From NCBI RefSeq assembly GCF_020991325.1, contig NZ_JAJMLX010000007.1, forward strand, positions 1 through 43,655: DNA of 43,655 bases, written 5' to 3'. The notes under the pieces were generated by a model. That model was not told the origin of the DNA and searched no databases. It was given only the letters and a program-made list of their open reading frames with translations. The DNA comes from Bordetella petrii. GTDB lineage: Bacteria > Pseudomonadota > Gammaproteobacteria > Burkholderiales > Burkholderiaceae_B. Below, in pieces: positions 1-10,949 of the stretch; positions within the stretch are counted from its first letter, which is position 1, and each line of letters begins with the position of its first letter. The position numbers and the translations under genes were made by a program.

Positions 1-1
1 G

Positions 2-2478
<2,477 letters not shown>

Positions 2479-2484
2479 TCGCGC

Positions 2485-3513
2485 ATGGCCCCGCGACGCC
2501 AGCGCAACGTTCCCCGGGTCAAGCCAGCCAGCCGGCTGGCCGCCGGCCCGCCGAAGCTGCAAGACGCCTGCGGCGACGCCAGCGCCCGGCGCCGCTGGCG
2601 CCAATACTGGATCCACGACCCCGTGGCGGGCCTGGGCGAATTCGCCGTCTATTACTTGTTCCGCTGCTTGCCCATCGGCCTGTGCTCGGCACTGGGAGCC
2701 TGGCGCGGCCGCTATACCGGGCAGGCCCGCAGAGCCAACGAAAACCAGGCACGCCAGGCGCTGCCGCTGGTTGCGCCGCTACTACCGACGGCTCAGGCCG
2801 AGCAGGTCATCCGGCAATTGCACCGCAACGCCGGCCGCGCCCTGCTGGAAACCCTGATCATGGACCGCATCTGCGACAGCGCACGCGTAACGGCCCTGCC
2901 CGCCCAGCGCCTGCAACAGTTGCAAGCCCAATCGACGTCCCGCATATTTGTATCCGTGCATACCGGCAACCTGGGCGACCTGCTGGGCATGTGCCTGATG
3001 CGCATCGTCCGCGTCCGCGGCATGACGGTCAGCCGCATCCTGCCCAACCGATTCCGGCAGCGCCTAAGCGAAAAATTGCGCGGCAAGCACGGCGCCGACA
3101 TTCTTGAACCCGGCCTGAAGGCTACCCGCCAACTGGTTACTCACCTGCGCCAGCCCGGCAGCACCGTACTTATCCACCTGGATGAAGCACGCCGCCGCCA
3201 GATTTACTTTCCCACCTTCGGGCGCCCCTTGCCCTATGGCAGCAACCTTAGCCTGGCCATCCGCCTATCCGCGGCAACCGGTGCGCCGCTGGTGCCCGTT
3301 TATATGCGGCGTCTTAAAGGCTCGAAATTCGAACTGCACATACTGGACGATATTCCGGCACCCGCCCCGAATGATGACCCACATCATATTGAACTGGCCC
3401 GCGACCTCGACATGCTGTTTACCCGCGTCATAAGTGAACAAATCGCGGATTGGCAGCAGCTTTATTTTGTACGGCCCGAACCGGAACCCATATTGGCGTC
3501 TTCATCACAGTGA
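2485..3513 (+). CDS. LpxL/HtrB-type lysophospholipid acyltransferase family protein
   Basis: A 342-residue protein of the LpxL/HtrB acyltransferase superfamily, starting at an ATG 6 bases after the oxoamine synthase and so in the same operon. The middle of the protein carries a SVHTGNLGDLLG block (His159) at the place of the family's HX4(D/E) catalytic motif, followed by a TVLIHLDEARRR block and a hydrophobic segment typical of the family. The acidic residue is displaced: the position four residues after His159 is Gly and Asp is one further on. There is no clear signal peptide; a hydrophobic stretch near residues 48-70 could attach it to the inner membrane. It probably adds an acyl chain to the lipid made by the two upstream genes. 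The substrate is inferred from context only. Confidence 0.8.
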   Translation: MAPRRQRNVPRVKPASRLAAGPPKLQDACGDASARRRWRQYWIHDPVAGLGEFAVYYLFRCLPIGLCSALGAWRGRYTGQARRANENQARQALPLVAPLLPTAQAEQVIRQLHRNAGRALLETLIMDRICDSARVTALPAQRLQQLQAQSTSRIFVSVHTGNLGDLLGMCLMRIVRVRGMTVSRILPNRFRQRLSEKLRGKHGADILEPGLKATRQLVTHLRQPGSTVLIHLDEARRRQIYFPTFGRPLPYGSNLSLAIRLSAATGAPLVPVYMRRLKGSKFELHILDDIPAPAPNDDPHHIELARDLDMLFTRVISEQIADWQQLYFVRPEPEPILASSSQ

Positions 3514-3899
3514 ATCATATTTATGCATATTTGGAAAAAATTGTATTTTTTCCCTGCACTGCGGCTACAATTCCCGCAGGCCAGTGCCGGACGCGCGTCC
3601 ATGTGTAAATAATGTTAACAAATATAGCTATATATACGGGGATTACAACAATTACTTGCAACATGCTATTCCGCGCCACATCACAGTCATAACACAGGGG
3701 TACTTTGTTGATAGTCTCTCGTATTTGACAGGCCGCACAGGCCGCCAGTTTGAATAGAGGTGATCCACGCCGCCGTGCCATTCCTGGCCACAATTAGCTT
3801 ATTGCTAGCGCACAATAATCTCCTTGTATTTCCCCACTTTGCCTGTTCCCAGCATATGTCCGGCAAGGTCCGTTTTTCGTCGGAGAAGTTTCCCGTTAT
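3514..3899. other. AT-rich intergenic region between acyltransferase gene and wecB
   Basis: There are 386 bases without a convincing gene. The region holds an 8-bp inverted repeat at 3533-3553 just after the stop codon, several AT-rich tracts (3600-3660) and an isolated TTGACA at 3725-3730 with no good -10 at standard spacing. It most likely carries the promoter of the wecB operon, but no complete promoter and no JUMPstart/ops (GGCGGTAG) element is visible. Confidence 0.5.
3533..3553 (+). terminator. Possible weak hairpin after the lipid operon
   Basis: GGAAAAAA (3533-3540), five bases, then TTTTTTCC (3546-3553): a perfect 8-bp inverted repeat ending in a T-run, 20 bases after the acyltransferase stop. 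The stem is mostly A:T, so stability is low; it may be a weak terminator or a chance AT tract. Confidence 0.35.
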
Positions 3900-5042
3900 A
3901 TGAAGATTCTGACAGTCTTTGGAACCCGGCCCGAGGCCATCAAAATGGCTCCCGTGGTTGCGGCATTAAGTGCCCATGGCGGTTTTGATTCCCGCGTGTG
4001 CGTTACCGGCCAGCATCGGCACATGCTGGATCAAGTCCTGCAGCTGTTTGGCATTAAACCCCAGTACGATCTGGACATCATGCGGCCCGGGCAAGACCTG
4101 TATAGCATCACCGCGCGCGTGCTGGAAGGCATGCGAGATGTTCTGAACGACTTCAAACCGGATTATGTGCTGGTGCACGGCGACACCACCACCACGCTGG
4201 CGGCCTCGCTGGCGGCCTTTTATGCCCGCATTCCTATCGGCCATGTCGAGGCCGGCCTGCGTACCCACAATATTTATTCACCGTGGCCCGAAGAGGCAAA
4301 CCGCCAACTGACGGGTAACCTGGCCACCCTGCACTTTGCCCCCACGGAACAATCCCGCCAGAACCTGCTTCGCGAAAGCAAGCCGGAAAGCTCCATCCTG
4401 GTTACCGGCAATACCGTCATCGACGCCCTGCTTACCGTGAAGACCAAGGTCGATGCCAATGCCGAGCTACAACAAAATCTGTCAGGCCGGTACCCCTATC
4501 TGGAGGGCGGCCAGCGCATTGTCCTGATCACCGGCCACCGCCGGGAAAACTTTGGCGGCGGATTCGAAAATATCTGCCGCGCCATTCAACAACTGTCGCA
4601 GCGCTATCCGGATATGCATTTTGTGTATCCCGTGCATTTGAATCCCAATGTGCGCGAGCCGGTAAATCGCCTGCTTAACGGCCTGGATAATGTGCACCTG
4701 ATCGAGCCGCTGGAATATGAGCCTTTTGTTTATTTCATGGGCAAGAGCTTTATTATCCTGACCGATTCCGGCGGCATCCAGGAAGAAGCCCCGTCATTGG
4801 GCAAACCGGTATTGGTCATGCGCGACAATACCGAGCGCCCGGAAGCCGTTGCTGCCGGCACCGTACGAATGGTAGGCACGGATACAGACCGCATCGTGCA
4901 AGCGGTTTCCGACCTAACGGACAACGACATTTCCTACCAAAAAATGGCTTATGCCCATAACCCTTACGGTGATGGCCAAGCTTCCCAACGCATCGCACAA
5001 GCGCTGCTGAACCATTTTCAATCCCTGCAAAACCCGAAATGA
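3900..5042 (+). CDS. wecB: UDP-N-acetylglucosamine 2-epimerase (non-hydrolysing)
   Basis: A 380-residue cytoplasmic enzyme that converts UDP-GlcNAc to UDP-ManNAc, of usual length for WecB/MnaA. Family signatures run its whole length: the N-terminal [41 protein letters not shown], the UDP-site TGHRREN and [22 protein letters not shown]. It lacks the hydrolysing-type fusion to a kinase. Its stop overlaps the start of wecC (ATGA), so the two are translationally coupled and feed each other. Composition is still GC-rich like the left flank. Confidence 0.97.
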   Translation: MKILTVFGTRPEAIKMAPVVAALSAHGGFDSRVCVTGQHRHMLDQVLQLFGIKPQYDLDIMRPGQDLYSITARVLEGMRDVLNDFKPDYVLVHGDTTTTLAASLAAFYARIPIGHVEAGLRTHNIYSPWPEEANRQLTGNLATLHFAPTEQSRQNLLRESKPESSILVTGNTVIDALLTVKTKVDANAELQQNLSGRYPYLEGGQRIVLITGHRRENFGGGFENICRAIQQLSQRYPDMHFVYPVHLNPNVREPVNRLLNGLDNVHLIEPLEYEPFVYFMGKSFIILTDSGGIQEEAPSLGKPVLVMRDNTERPEAVAAGTVRMVGTDTDRIVQAVSDLTDNDISYQKMAYAHNPYGDGQASQRIAQALLNHFQSLQNPK

Positions 5043-6322
5043 GCGCGAATATGAACAACCCCACCCTTTCGGTCATTGGCTTGGGCTATATCGGCCTGCC
5101 CACCGCCGCCATGCTGGCCTCGCGCCAAGTCAAGGTCATTGGTGTGGACATCAACCAGCATGCCGTTGACACCATCAATCGGGGCGCCATCCACATCGTG
5201 GAACCCGGCCTGGAGCGCATTGTCCAATCGGTGGTCAAAGAAGGCTACCTGCGCGCCACCATCAAGCCGGAGCCCGCCGACGCGTTCCTGATCGCGGTGC
5301 CCACCCCCTTCAAAGGCGATTACGAGCCCGATTTGTCGTATATCCAGGCGGCCACCGAGGCCATCGCGCCGGTACTGAAGCCGGGCAACGTCGTCATCCT
5401 GGAATCCACGTCGCCTGTCGGCACCACCGAGCAAATGGTGCAGTGGCTGTCCGAACTGCGTCCCGACTTGAAGCTGCCGCTGCAAGGCAGCACCGATAGC
5501 GACATCTATGTGGCCTACTGCCCCGAGCGTGTCCTGCCCGGCCAAGTCGTGCGAGAACTGGTCGAGAACGACCGTATCGTGGGCGGCATCAATGCCATTT
5601 CGGCGGAAAAAGCGAAAGAGGTTTACCGCATCTTTGTCCAGGGCGAGTTGCTTGAAACCAACGCCCGCACCGCGGAAATGTCCAAGCTGACAGAAAACGC
5701 TTTCCGCGACGTCAACATTGCCTTCGCAAACGAGCTATCGCTGATCTGCGACAAGCTGCAGATCAACGTTTGGGAACTGATTCAACTGGCCAACCACCAT
5801 CCGCGTGTCAATATTTTGCAGCCCGGGGCCGGAGTGGGCGGACACTGCATCGCCGTGGATCCGTGGTTCATTGTGAACAAGACCCCGGAACAAGCGCGCC
5901 TGACTCGCACGGCACGCGAAGTCAACGATGGCAAGCCGCACTGGGTCGTAGCGCAGATCCAGGCTGCCGTCAGCCAAGTAGAGGCTCATGGAGTAGATCC
6001 CGAGCAAATCAAAGTTGCATTGCTTGGATTGGCATTCAAACCCAATATCGACGATCTACGAGAAAGTCCCGCGTTGCATATCGCACAGGAGATAAGTGAG
6101 AAAGTGTCGGCGAAGATCATGTACGTTGAGCCGCACGTCGACGCTTTACCCAGTTCATTAAAACGCGGTAATCTCGTATCGCTGGAACAAGCATTAGCTG
6201 AAGCCCACGTCGTCGCGGTACTCGTCAAACACGATCCGTTCATTGAAGTGGGCCTAGGCACGCGAGAAGACCAACTTATTGTTGATGTAGTCGGACTGTC
6301 CGAAATTATTCAGACCAACTGA
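5039..6322 (+). CDS. wecC: UDP-N-acetyl-D-mannosamine dehydrogenase
   Basis: A 427-residue nucleotide-sugar dehydrogenase that oxidises UDP-ManNAc twice to UDP-ManNAcA. It has the NAD-binding N-terminus [13 protein letters not shown], the EPGLE block, [17 protein letters not shown], and the catalytic Cys in [13 protein letters not shown]. The C-terminal UDP-binding domain includes [15 protein letters not shown]. Its start overlaps the end of wecB by 4 bases. Base composition changes abruptly near 5980: sampled 60-base stretches go from 67% GC (5881-5940) to 43% (6001-6060), so the last ~110 codons look like the accessory block to the right. The protein nevertheless reads through intact, so a homologous exchange inside the gene is likely. 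Confidence 0.96.
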   Translation: MSANMNNPTLSVIGLGYIGLPTAAMLASRQVKVIGVDINQHAVDTINRGAIHIVEPGLERIVQSVVKEGYLRATIKPEPADAFLIAVPTPFKGDYEPDLSYIQAATEAIAPVLKPGNVVILESTSPVGTTEQMVQWLSELRPDLKLPLQGSTDSDIYVAYCPERVLPGQVVRELVENDRIVGGINAISAEKAKEVYRIFVQGELLETNARTAEMSKLTENAFRDVNIAFANELSLICDKLQINVWELIQLANHHPRVNILQPGAGVGGHCIAVDPWFIVNKTPEQARLTRTAREVNDGKPHWVVAQIQAAVSQVEAHGVDPEQIKVALLGLAFKPNIDDLRESPALHIAQEISEKVSAKIMYVEPHVDALPSSLKRGNLVSLEQALAEAHVVAVLVKHDPFIEVGLGTREDQLIVDVVGLSEIIQTN

Positions 6323-6351
6323 TCACATCTATAACGAGCCAAACCAACTGC

Positions 6352-6378
6352 TCGAGCCAACACACGGTGTTGGCTCGA
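6352..6378 (+). terminator. Strong 12-bp hairpin downstream of wecC
   Basis: TCGAGCCAACAC and GTGTTGGCTCGA are perfect complements around a 3-base ACG loop. The hairpin lies 29 bases after the wecC stop and 61 before the next start. There is no proper T-run after it (ATATGTTT), so it could be a terminator, an attenuator or an mRNA-stabilising stem. The left arm's CGAGCCAA also occurs as a direct repeat at 6335-6342. Confidence 0.55.
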
Positions 6379-6438
6379 ATATGTTTCTGTGCGCCCCCTA
6401 ATCAATTTACCTCACTCACGATCCTGTAGAGGCAACCG

Positions 6439-8559
6439 GTGCTTATTAAGTCGAAATTTATAACCAAACTTCTAAAGAAACTCTCGTCTTGGAAGAAGAG
6501 CGACTTAATAATTATCAATAAGCAAGAAAGAAAGCTTCAAGACAAGAAAGTTGTCATGAATGTGTCAGGTCTAGATGCAGAACGAGAGGCTCTCATTATA
6601 TCGGGCTCTGCTCTCATATATGGAGACTCGTTCGATAAAGCTATTATTCTTGCAGTCAATTTTTTTGATAAACAGAACAAGAAACTTGTAATCAATCCTG
6701 AGCGCCAAAGTTTGGCTCTTTCCAAGAAGTACGGATACTATCGATATTTACCTGCCTCCAGAGCAGGAGCGGCATTTAATCTAATGCTGGTTCTTCCACC
6801 AACGTGCCATCGCGTCAAAATCGATATTGTTCCGAAGAGCGGCGTACCTGTCATATTAGGATCTGGGGCAACCGTTCGCAGGGTCAAATCTTCGGACCCC
6901 GATAAATTTGCAGAGGCTGTGCGTGCCTTGGAAGGAATTGAGTCACGTACAGAATCTTACGAGCAATTCGCCAACCCACAAATCTATGAACGAGCCTTGA
7001 AGCGAATATTTGCAGACGATGAGAACGCTGCAGATTTGGCTCGCTTGTACGAATATCTTAACAATGCCGGCAGGCTCACTGCGCCTGGAATCGGCCGTTT
7101 ACTGTACAGAGCCAACAGCGACCTTTCGATTGCAAAATCGGTCCAGAAAACGCTCACCGAGTTTGGACATTTGGTTGCGTTGAATGACTTCATTGTGGAA
7201 GTCACAGCCAACCCTCCCCCAGGCTGGTCACAATCCAATAAACGCGTTTCAGATGATGTAAAACGCCTTCGCTACGGTTACGAACCTCCTTTACGAAAAT
7301 CCAGAGATTATCAACCCGGGAAGAATACTCTTTACCTACTCCATAATTCCCTTCCGTACAATTCTGGCGGCTATGCCACCAGAACTCACGGCTTGCTTAC
7401 CGGTATACGAAAGATCAGTCCGTACATTCCGCACGCAATTTCTCGGCCGGGCTTTCCAACCGATCACCAAAAGTACATCAGCAAAAAGCTACCAGACCGT
7501 ATTCCTGTCGCTGAAGACATCGATGGCATAGAATACATTCGCTGTGACCAAAAGGTAAGGCGTAGCCATCTCACTACATCGGATTATATTGATGTCTTTG
7601 CTGAGGAGGTAAGGACAGTCGCCAGACAGAAGAAAGCAGCAGTAGTTCATGCTGCATCCAATTTCCCGAATGGCATAGCAGCAGCTCGTGCTGCGCATTC
7701 CCTTGGCCTACCTGTCGTATATGAAGTACGAGGCTTATGGGAAATCACAAGAATGTCGCGCCAACTGTATTGGGACAAGACTGATCAATTCCACATGATG
7801 GCACGCGCTGAAGCCGACGCCTGCAAATTTGCGGACCATGTCATCACCATCACCCACGCGCTGAAAGATCTAATGGTGTCTCGAGGTGTAGACAGCAGTA
7901 AGATAACTGTGGTGCCAAATTGCGTCCATACTGACCTTTTCACCCCTAGCGAGCACAAAGATGCGCAACTTCTTACTTCGCTCGACTTCGACGAGCGCGA
8001 TGTGGTGATCGGCTATGTTGGATCTGTCGTCAATTATGAAGGGCTAAAAGATCTACTCAAAGCGGTTGCGATTTTGCGCGAACGACAAATCGAACGGTTC
8101 AAGGTTCTTATTGTAGGCGATGGCGCCGTACTCGATGACCTTGTCAAGCAATGTCAAGCACTGGAACTTCAAAAACACGTCGTATTCACTGGCCGAGTTC
8201 CACATTCGGAGGTTCAGCGGTACTACAGTCTGATCGACATTACACCTTTTCCGCGAGAACCTTTCCTAGTCTGCGAACTTGTTTCACCACTGAAGCCGTT
8301 TGAAGCTTTAGCATCAGCAAAAACCGTATTAGTCTCGAGTTGTGCCGCCCTGACGGAAATTATCGAAGACAGAGTTAACGGACGGGTATTTGAAAAGGGA
8401 AACGTGACTGATTTGGCGGACAAGCTAGAGGAACTTATTGGAGATCACATACAACGCTCTCGCCTGGCGAAAGCAGGAAGAGAGTGGGTCGTGTCTGAAC
8501 GCGATTGGCGCAATGCAGCCAGTATTGTTACGCAGGTCTATGATTCCTTATCTCAATAG
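6439..8559 (+). CDS. GT4-type glycosyltransferase with novel N-terminal module
   Basis: A 706-residue protein. Residues ~297-706 form a GT-B glycosyltransferase of the GT4 type: NSGGYATRTHGLL at the start of the N-lobe, ITVVPNCVHTDLF, GYVGSVVNYEGL, KVLIVGDG, VVFTGRVPHSEV and a nucleotide-sugar region with SPLKPFEALASAKTVLVS. Residues ~50-150 form a beta-rich module with SKKYGYYRY and LPPTC motifs that is also found at the start of the protein encoded at 9960-10946. Residues 150-290 are unassigned and predicted helical. The start is GTG at 6439, preceded by a TAGAGG-like ribosome site. It probably adds a capsule sugar at the cytoplasmic face; donor and acceptor are unknown. It is not the usual ~380-residue length, and composition is AT-rich like the rest of the block. 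Confidence 0.85.
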   Translation: MLIKSKFITKLLKKLSSWKKSDLIIINKQERKLQDKKVVMNVSGLDAEREALIISGSALIYGDSFDKAIILAVNFFDKQNKKLVINPERQSLALSKKYGYYRYLPASRAGAAFNLMLVLPPTCHRVKIDIVPKSGVPVILGSGATVRRVKSSDPDKFAEAVRALEGIESRTESYEQFANPQIYERALKRIFADDENAADLARLYEYLNNAGRLTAPGIGRLLYRANSDLSIAKSVQKTLTEFGHLVALNDFIVEVTANPPPGWSQSNKRVSDDVKRLRYGYEPPLRKSRDYQPGKNTLYLLHNSLPYNSGGYATRTHGLLTGIRKISPYIPHAISRPGFPTDHQKYISKKLPDRIPVAEDIDGIEYIRCDQKVRRSHLTTSDYIDVFAEEVRTVARQKKAAVVHAASNFPNGIAAARAAHSLGLPVVYEVRGLWEITRMSRQLYWDKTDQFHMMARAEADACKFADHVITITHALKDLMVSRGVDSSKITVVPNCVHTDLFTPSEHKDAQLLTSLDFDERDVVIGYVGSVVNYEGLKDLLKAVAILRERQIERFKVLIVGDGAVLDDLVKQCQALELQKHVVFTGRVPHSEVQRYYSLIDITPFPREPFLVCELVSPLKPFEALASAKTVLVSSCAALTEIIEDRVNGRVFEKGNVTDLADKLEELIGDHIQRSRLAKAGREWVVSERDWRNAASIVTQVYDSLSQ

Positions 8560-9916
8560 TAGAAACACGCATCGTAGGGAAAAGATATTGGCACAGGATA
8601 CAAGCCTTGATCTGACAAAAACTCGATCCTTTGAGCGGTGGAAGACGAAACTCTTCCGCCACGCCCATTTAAAGGACTTCGAACGCACAGAATCCTTACC
8701 TGAAGGGATCCACGCTATATCCCAACAGAACCAAGCTCCTATTGATATTTATATCAATATCCGAAAAGGCAAGCCTCTTTTTGTCTTTTTCCAAGGCGCG
8801 GTTAATAGCAGAACTGACAAATTCAAACTTCCTTTCTTTGCTGGATTTGGAGTCACATCGGGCTGCGATGCCAGCTTTGTTTCTGTAAGCGATCCAACAT
8901 TATGCATCTCTGATGACTTAACATTGGCTTGGTATGCAGGGTCAAAAGTCTCTCCCACGCAAGAAATACTACCTAGCATACTAGAAGTAATAATACGCCT
9001 TGCCAAACCTTCGAACATAGCATTTGTCGGGACATCGGGAGGTGGTTTCGCAACGCTTTACTACTCACGGATGATGCCTAAAACGCTGGCTATCGCGGTC
9101 AATCCTCAAACAAATATTCTGAAATATAGCCAAGAGCCTGTAGCGCGCTACGCCAAGGAGGGGTTCGGAATTGAAAGTTTCAAGGCAGCAAAGAGCCAAC
9201 TCCCTTTAAAAATTCATGCCGATTTGTGTTCTTTATATGAAGCTGGACATACCAACTCAATTCTCTATTTACAGAACCAATCCGATTGGCATGTAAACCG
9301 GCACTGCAAACCTTTTTTTGAAGCGCTAGGACACACGATTTATAATACGCTTGGGGGGACATCCTTTGAGCCTGGCCTTTACCTATACCTCGGACAATGG
9401 GGTAAAGGCCATATTGCGCCCCCGAAGCACATGCTGAAATCATTGTTGGAACAACTGTGTGCGCATGAAGGCGATTGGTCTTCGTTTCTGAATGACGAAG
9501 GAATTCGCCCAATTTTCAGCAGAGAGCCAAGGTATGAAACCCCGCAATCAATTCCAACAGATGGCACTCAGCAGGCGGTTACCCCCACGGTTGCGACTGC
9601 TTCCACAGCGCCCCCCCCTCGTGTGCCTATAACCGATGGCGCCACTGCAACTGAGCGGATCAAGCATGTTTCCCTGACGCTAGAGAACGATCGTACGCTC
9701 AAGGCGGAAATTAGCCATTCAGGTGGCGACGATTTACAATTCGCATTTTATTTATTTAAAGACAAACGCAGACTGCACATCCAGCGATATTCCAGTGACC
9801 CGAAATTTACGTTTGAATGTGATAAAAAAGGAAGCTATTACGTCGCAGGTTTTGCCAAAAATGTAGCAGGCAAGGCGCAGTCCATGAGATCAAGTGTAGT
9901 GTTAGTCACCCTGTAA
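8540..9916 (+). CDS. Alpha/beta-hydrolase-like protein with C-terminal beta domain
   Basis: No precise family recognised. Residues ~45-330 look like an alpha/beta-hydrolase fold: a strand KPLFVFFQGAV, then the nucleophile elbow AFVGTSGGGFATLY (G-x-S-x-G), and a late HIAPPKH segment that could carry the catalytic His. A Pro/Thr/Ala-rich linker (about residues 355-385) leads to a C-terminal ~85-residue beta domain with FAFYLFKDKRR and GSYYVAGFAKN, of the kind attached to polysaccharide enzymes. No signal peptide is seen, so it is probably cytoplasmic. It could be a sugar O-acyl esterase/transferase, or resemble accessory-Sec Asp2. The ATG at 8540 overlaps the upstream gene by 20 bases; a TTG at 8588 with an AGGGA ribosome site is an equally good start. 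Confidence 0.65.
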   Translation: MIPYLNSRNTHRREKILAQDTSLDLTKTRSFERWKTKLFRHAHLKDFERTESLPEGIHAISQQNQAPIDIYINIRKGKPLFVFFQGAVNSRTDKFKLPFFAGFGVTSGCDASFVSVSDPTLCISDDLTLAWYAGSKVSPTQEILPSILEVIIRLAKPSNIAFVGTSGGGFATLYYSRMMPKTLAIAVNPQTNILKYSQEPVARYAKEGFGIESFKAAKSQLPLKIHADLCSLYEAGHTNSILYLQNQSDWHVNRHCKPFFEALGHTIYNTLGGTSFEPGLYLYLGQWGKGHIAPPKHMLKSLLEQLCAHEGDWSSFLNDEGIRPIFSREPRYETPQSIPTDGTQQAVTPTVATASTAPPPRVPITDGATATERIKHVSLTLENDRTLKAEISHSGGDDLQFAFYLFKDKRRLHIQRYSSDPKFTFECDKKGSYYVAGFAKNVAGKAQSMRSSVVLVTL

Positions 9917-9959
9917 ATACCTAGGAGTCTATTTTCAAACTGATAAAACATCTCCAAGA

Positions 9960-10946
9960 TCAACAATTACCATCAGTATATTTCGTGAGAAAGCTGATCA
10001 ACGCAAGTAAGCTCACATTGTTGCTGGTGGCTATAACTTGAATCGGATCATGGTAACAGCTACGCAGATAGGCATACAGTATGGCTGCCAAAAGTTCAAT
10101 CTGTTTCAATGAATCCAAGCGTGTCCGATCTATTGCATTAACCTCAGTGGCGATATAATAGTCGAGAGCTTCAGCCAAGTTATATTCCTCACCACTTTCC
10201 AACACAAGCGAGAAAATAAACTGCCCCCCCGGGATATTACAAATTCCCGATTCTCCATCAAAAGGAAGTATAGAAACCTTCAATATCTTCCCAGCACTGG
10301 AATCTAGGCAATCCTTTTTTTCCACCGGAAGATCAAGGTTACTGCTGAAAAAACGTCCTACTTTATACTCAGCTTTAAGACGGCAAAAACTTGCATAGAC
10401 TTTGGGGTCAAAATAAAACTCTGCACCGAATTTAGTGAACAAAGTGGAAATCAAACCATGGTTTCTCGTAGAGCTGCTATTATTGATAACATCGTAAATC
10501 AATTGCTTATCAGCATTTTCTATTTGCCTTCCTGAGAGTAACGATAGGAAGGCGATACGTTGCTCTTCATCGGCAGCGCATAAAGTAGCAGAATGTGCCG
10601 TCTTTAGTGAGATGGACACAAGCCTAACTCCACACGATACCAGGCCGACATTCTTGGGGTGGTCAAAAATGCCGACTACAATTTTAACGCAACTAGGCGG
10701 AACAAGAATTGGGCCAATTGTGGTGACGTTTAATTCTTTTTTTATATAAGCATATCTATAATATGCACGATATCTCTTAGAAAATGGAAAACAGACGCAG
10801 GGATGTCGACAGTGATCACCCGCCTCATTCAAAAAAGCGAACGTGGCTATGGCTACAGCCGGCAAATGTGTAGCCTTGGACGTGAGTTCAATTTCATAAA
10901 TATCCCCTGCGGTAACGTCCGACTGGTCAGTATCTCCATTTCTCAT
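9960..10946 (-). CDS. Unknown protein sharing the N-terminal module of the 706-residue glycosyltransferase
   Basis: A 328-residue protein not recognised as any known family. Residues ~15-112 are beta-rich and line up with residues ~50-150 of the glycosyltransferase at 6439: FSKRYRAYYRY against LSKKYGYYRY, and LVPPSCVKI against LPPTCHRVKI, at matching spacing. The C-terminal half (residues 120-328) is mixed, with no catalytic motif and no membrane segment or signal peptide. It lies 3 bases downstream of a glycosyltransferase gene and is clearly co-transcribed with it. A partner, adaptor or carbohydrate-binding role for a capsule assembly enzyme is an inference. Confidence 0.6.
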   Translation of the reverse strand: MRNGDTDQSDVTAGDIYEIELTSKATHLPAVAIATFAFLNEAGDHCRHPCVCFPFSKRYRAYYRYAYIKKELNVTTIGPILVPPSCVKIVVGIFDHPKNVGLVSCGVRLVSISLKTAHSATLCAADEEQRIAFLSLLSGRQIENADKQLIYDVINNSSSTRNHGLISTLFTKFGAEFYFDPKVYASFCRLKAEYKVGRFFSSNLDLPVEKKDCLDSSAGKILKVSILPFDGESGICNIPGGQFIFSLVLESGEEYNLAEALDYYIATEVNAIDRTRLDSLKQIELLAAILYAYLRSCYHDPIQVIATSNNVSLLALISFLTKYTDGNC

Positions 10947-10949
10947 AAT

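Noticed and set aside
3725-3730. TTGACA as the -35 of a wecB promoter
   Set aside because: No acceptable -10 hexamer at 16-18 bases; kept only as a remark on the region.
3514-3899. JUMPstart/ops element for RfaH control of the capsule genes
   Set aside because: Looked for GGCGGTAG in the long intergenic gaps of the locus; none found.
8438-8539. Upstream extension of the alpha/beta-hydrolase-like gene
   Set aside because: It would overlap the glycosyltransferase gene by more than 120 bases and has no ribosome site; starts at 8540 or 8588 are better.
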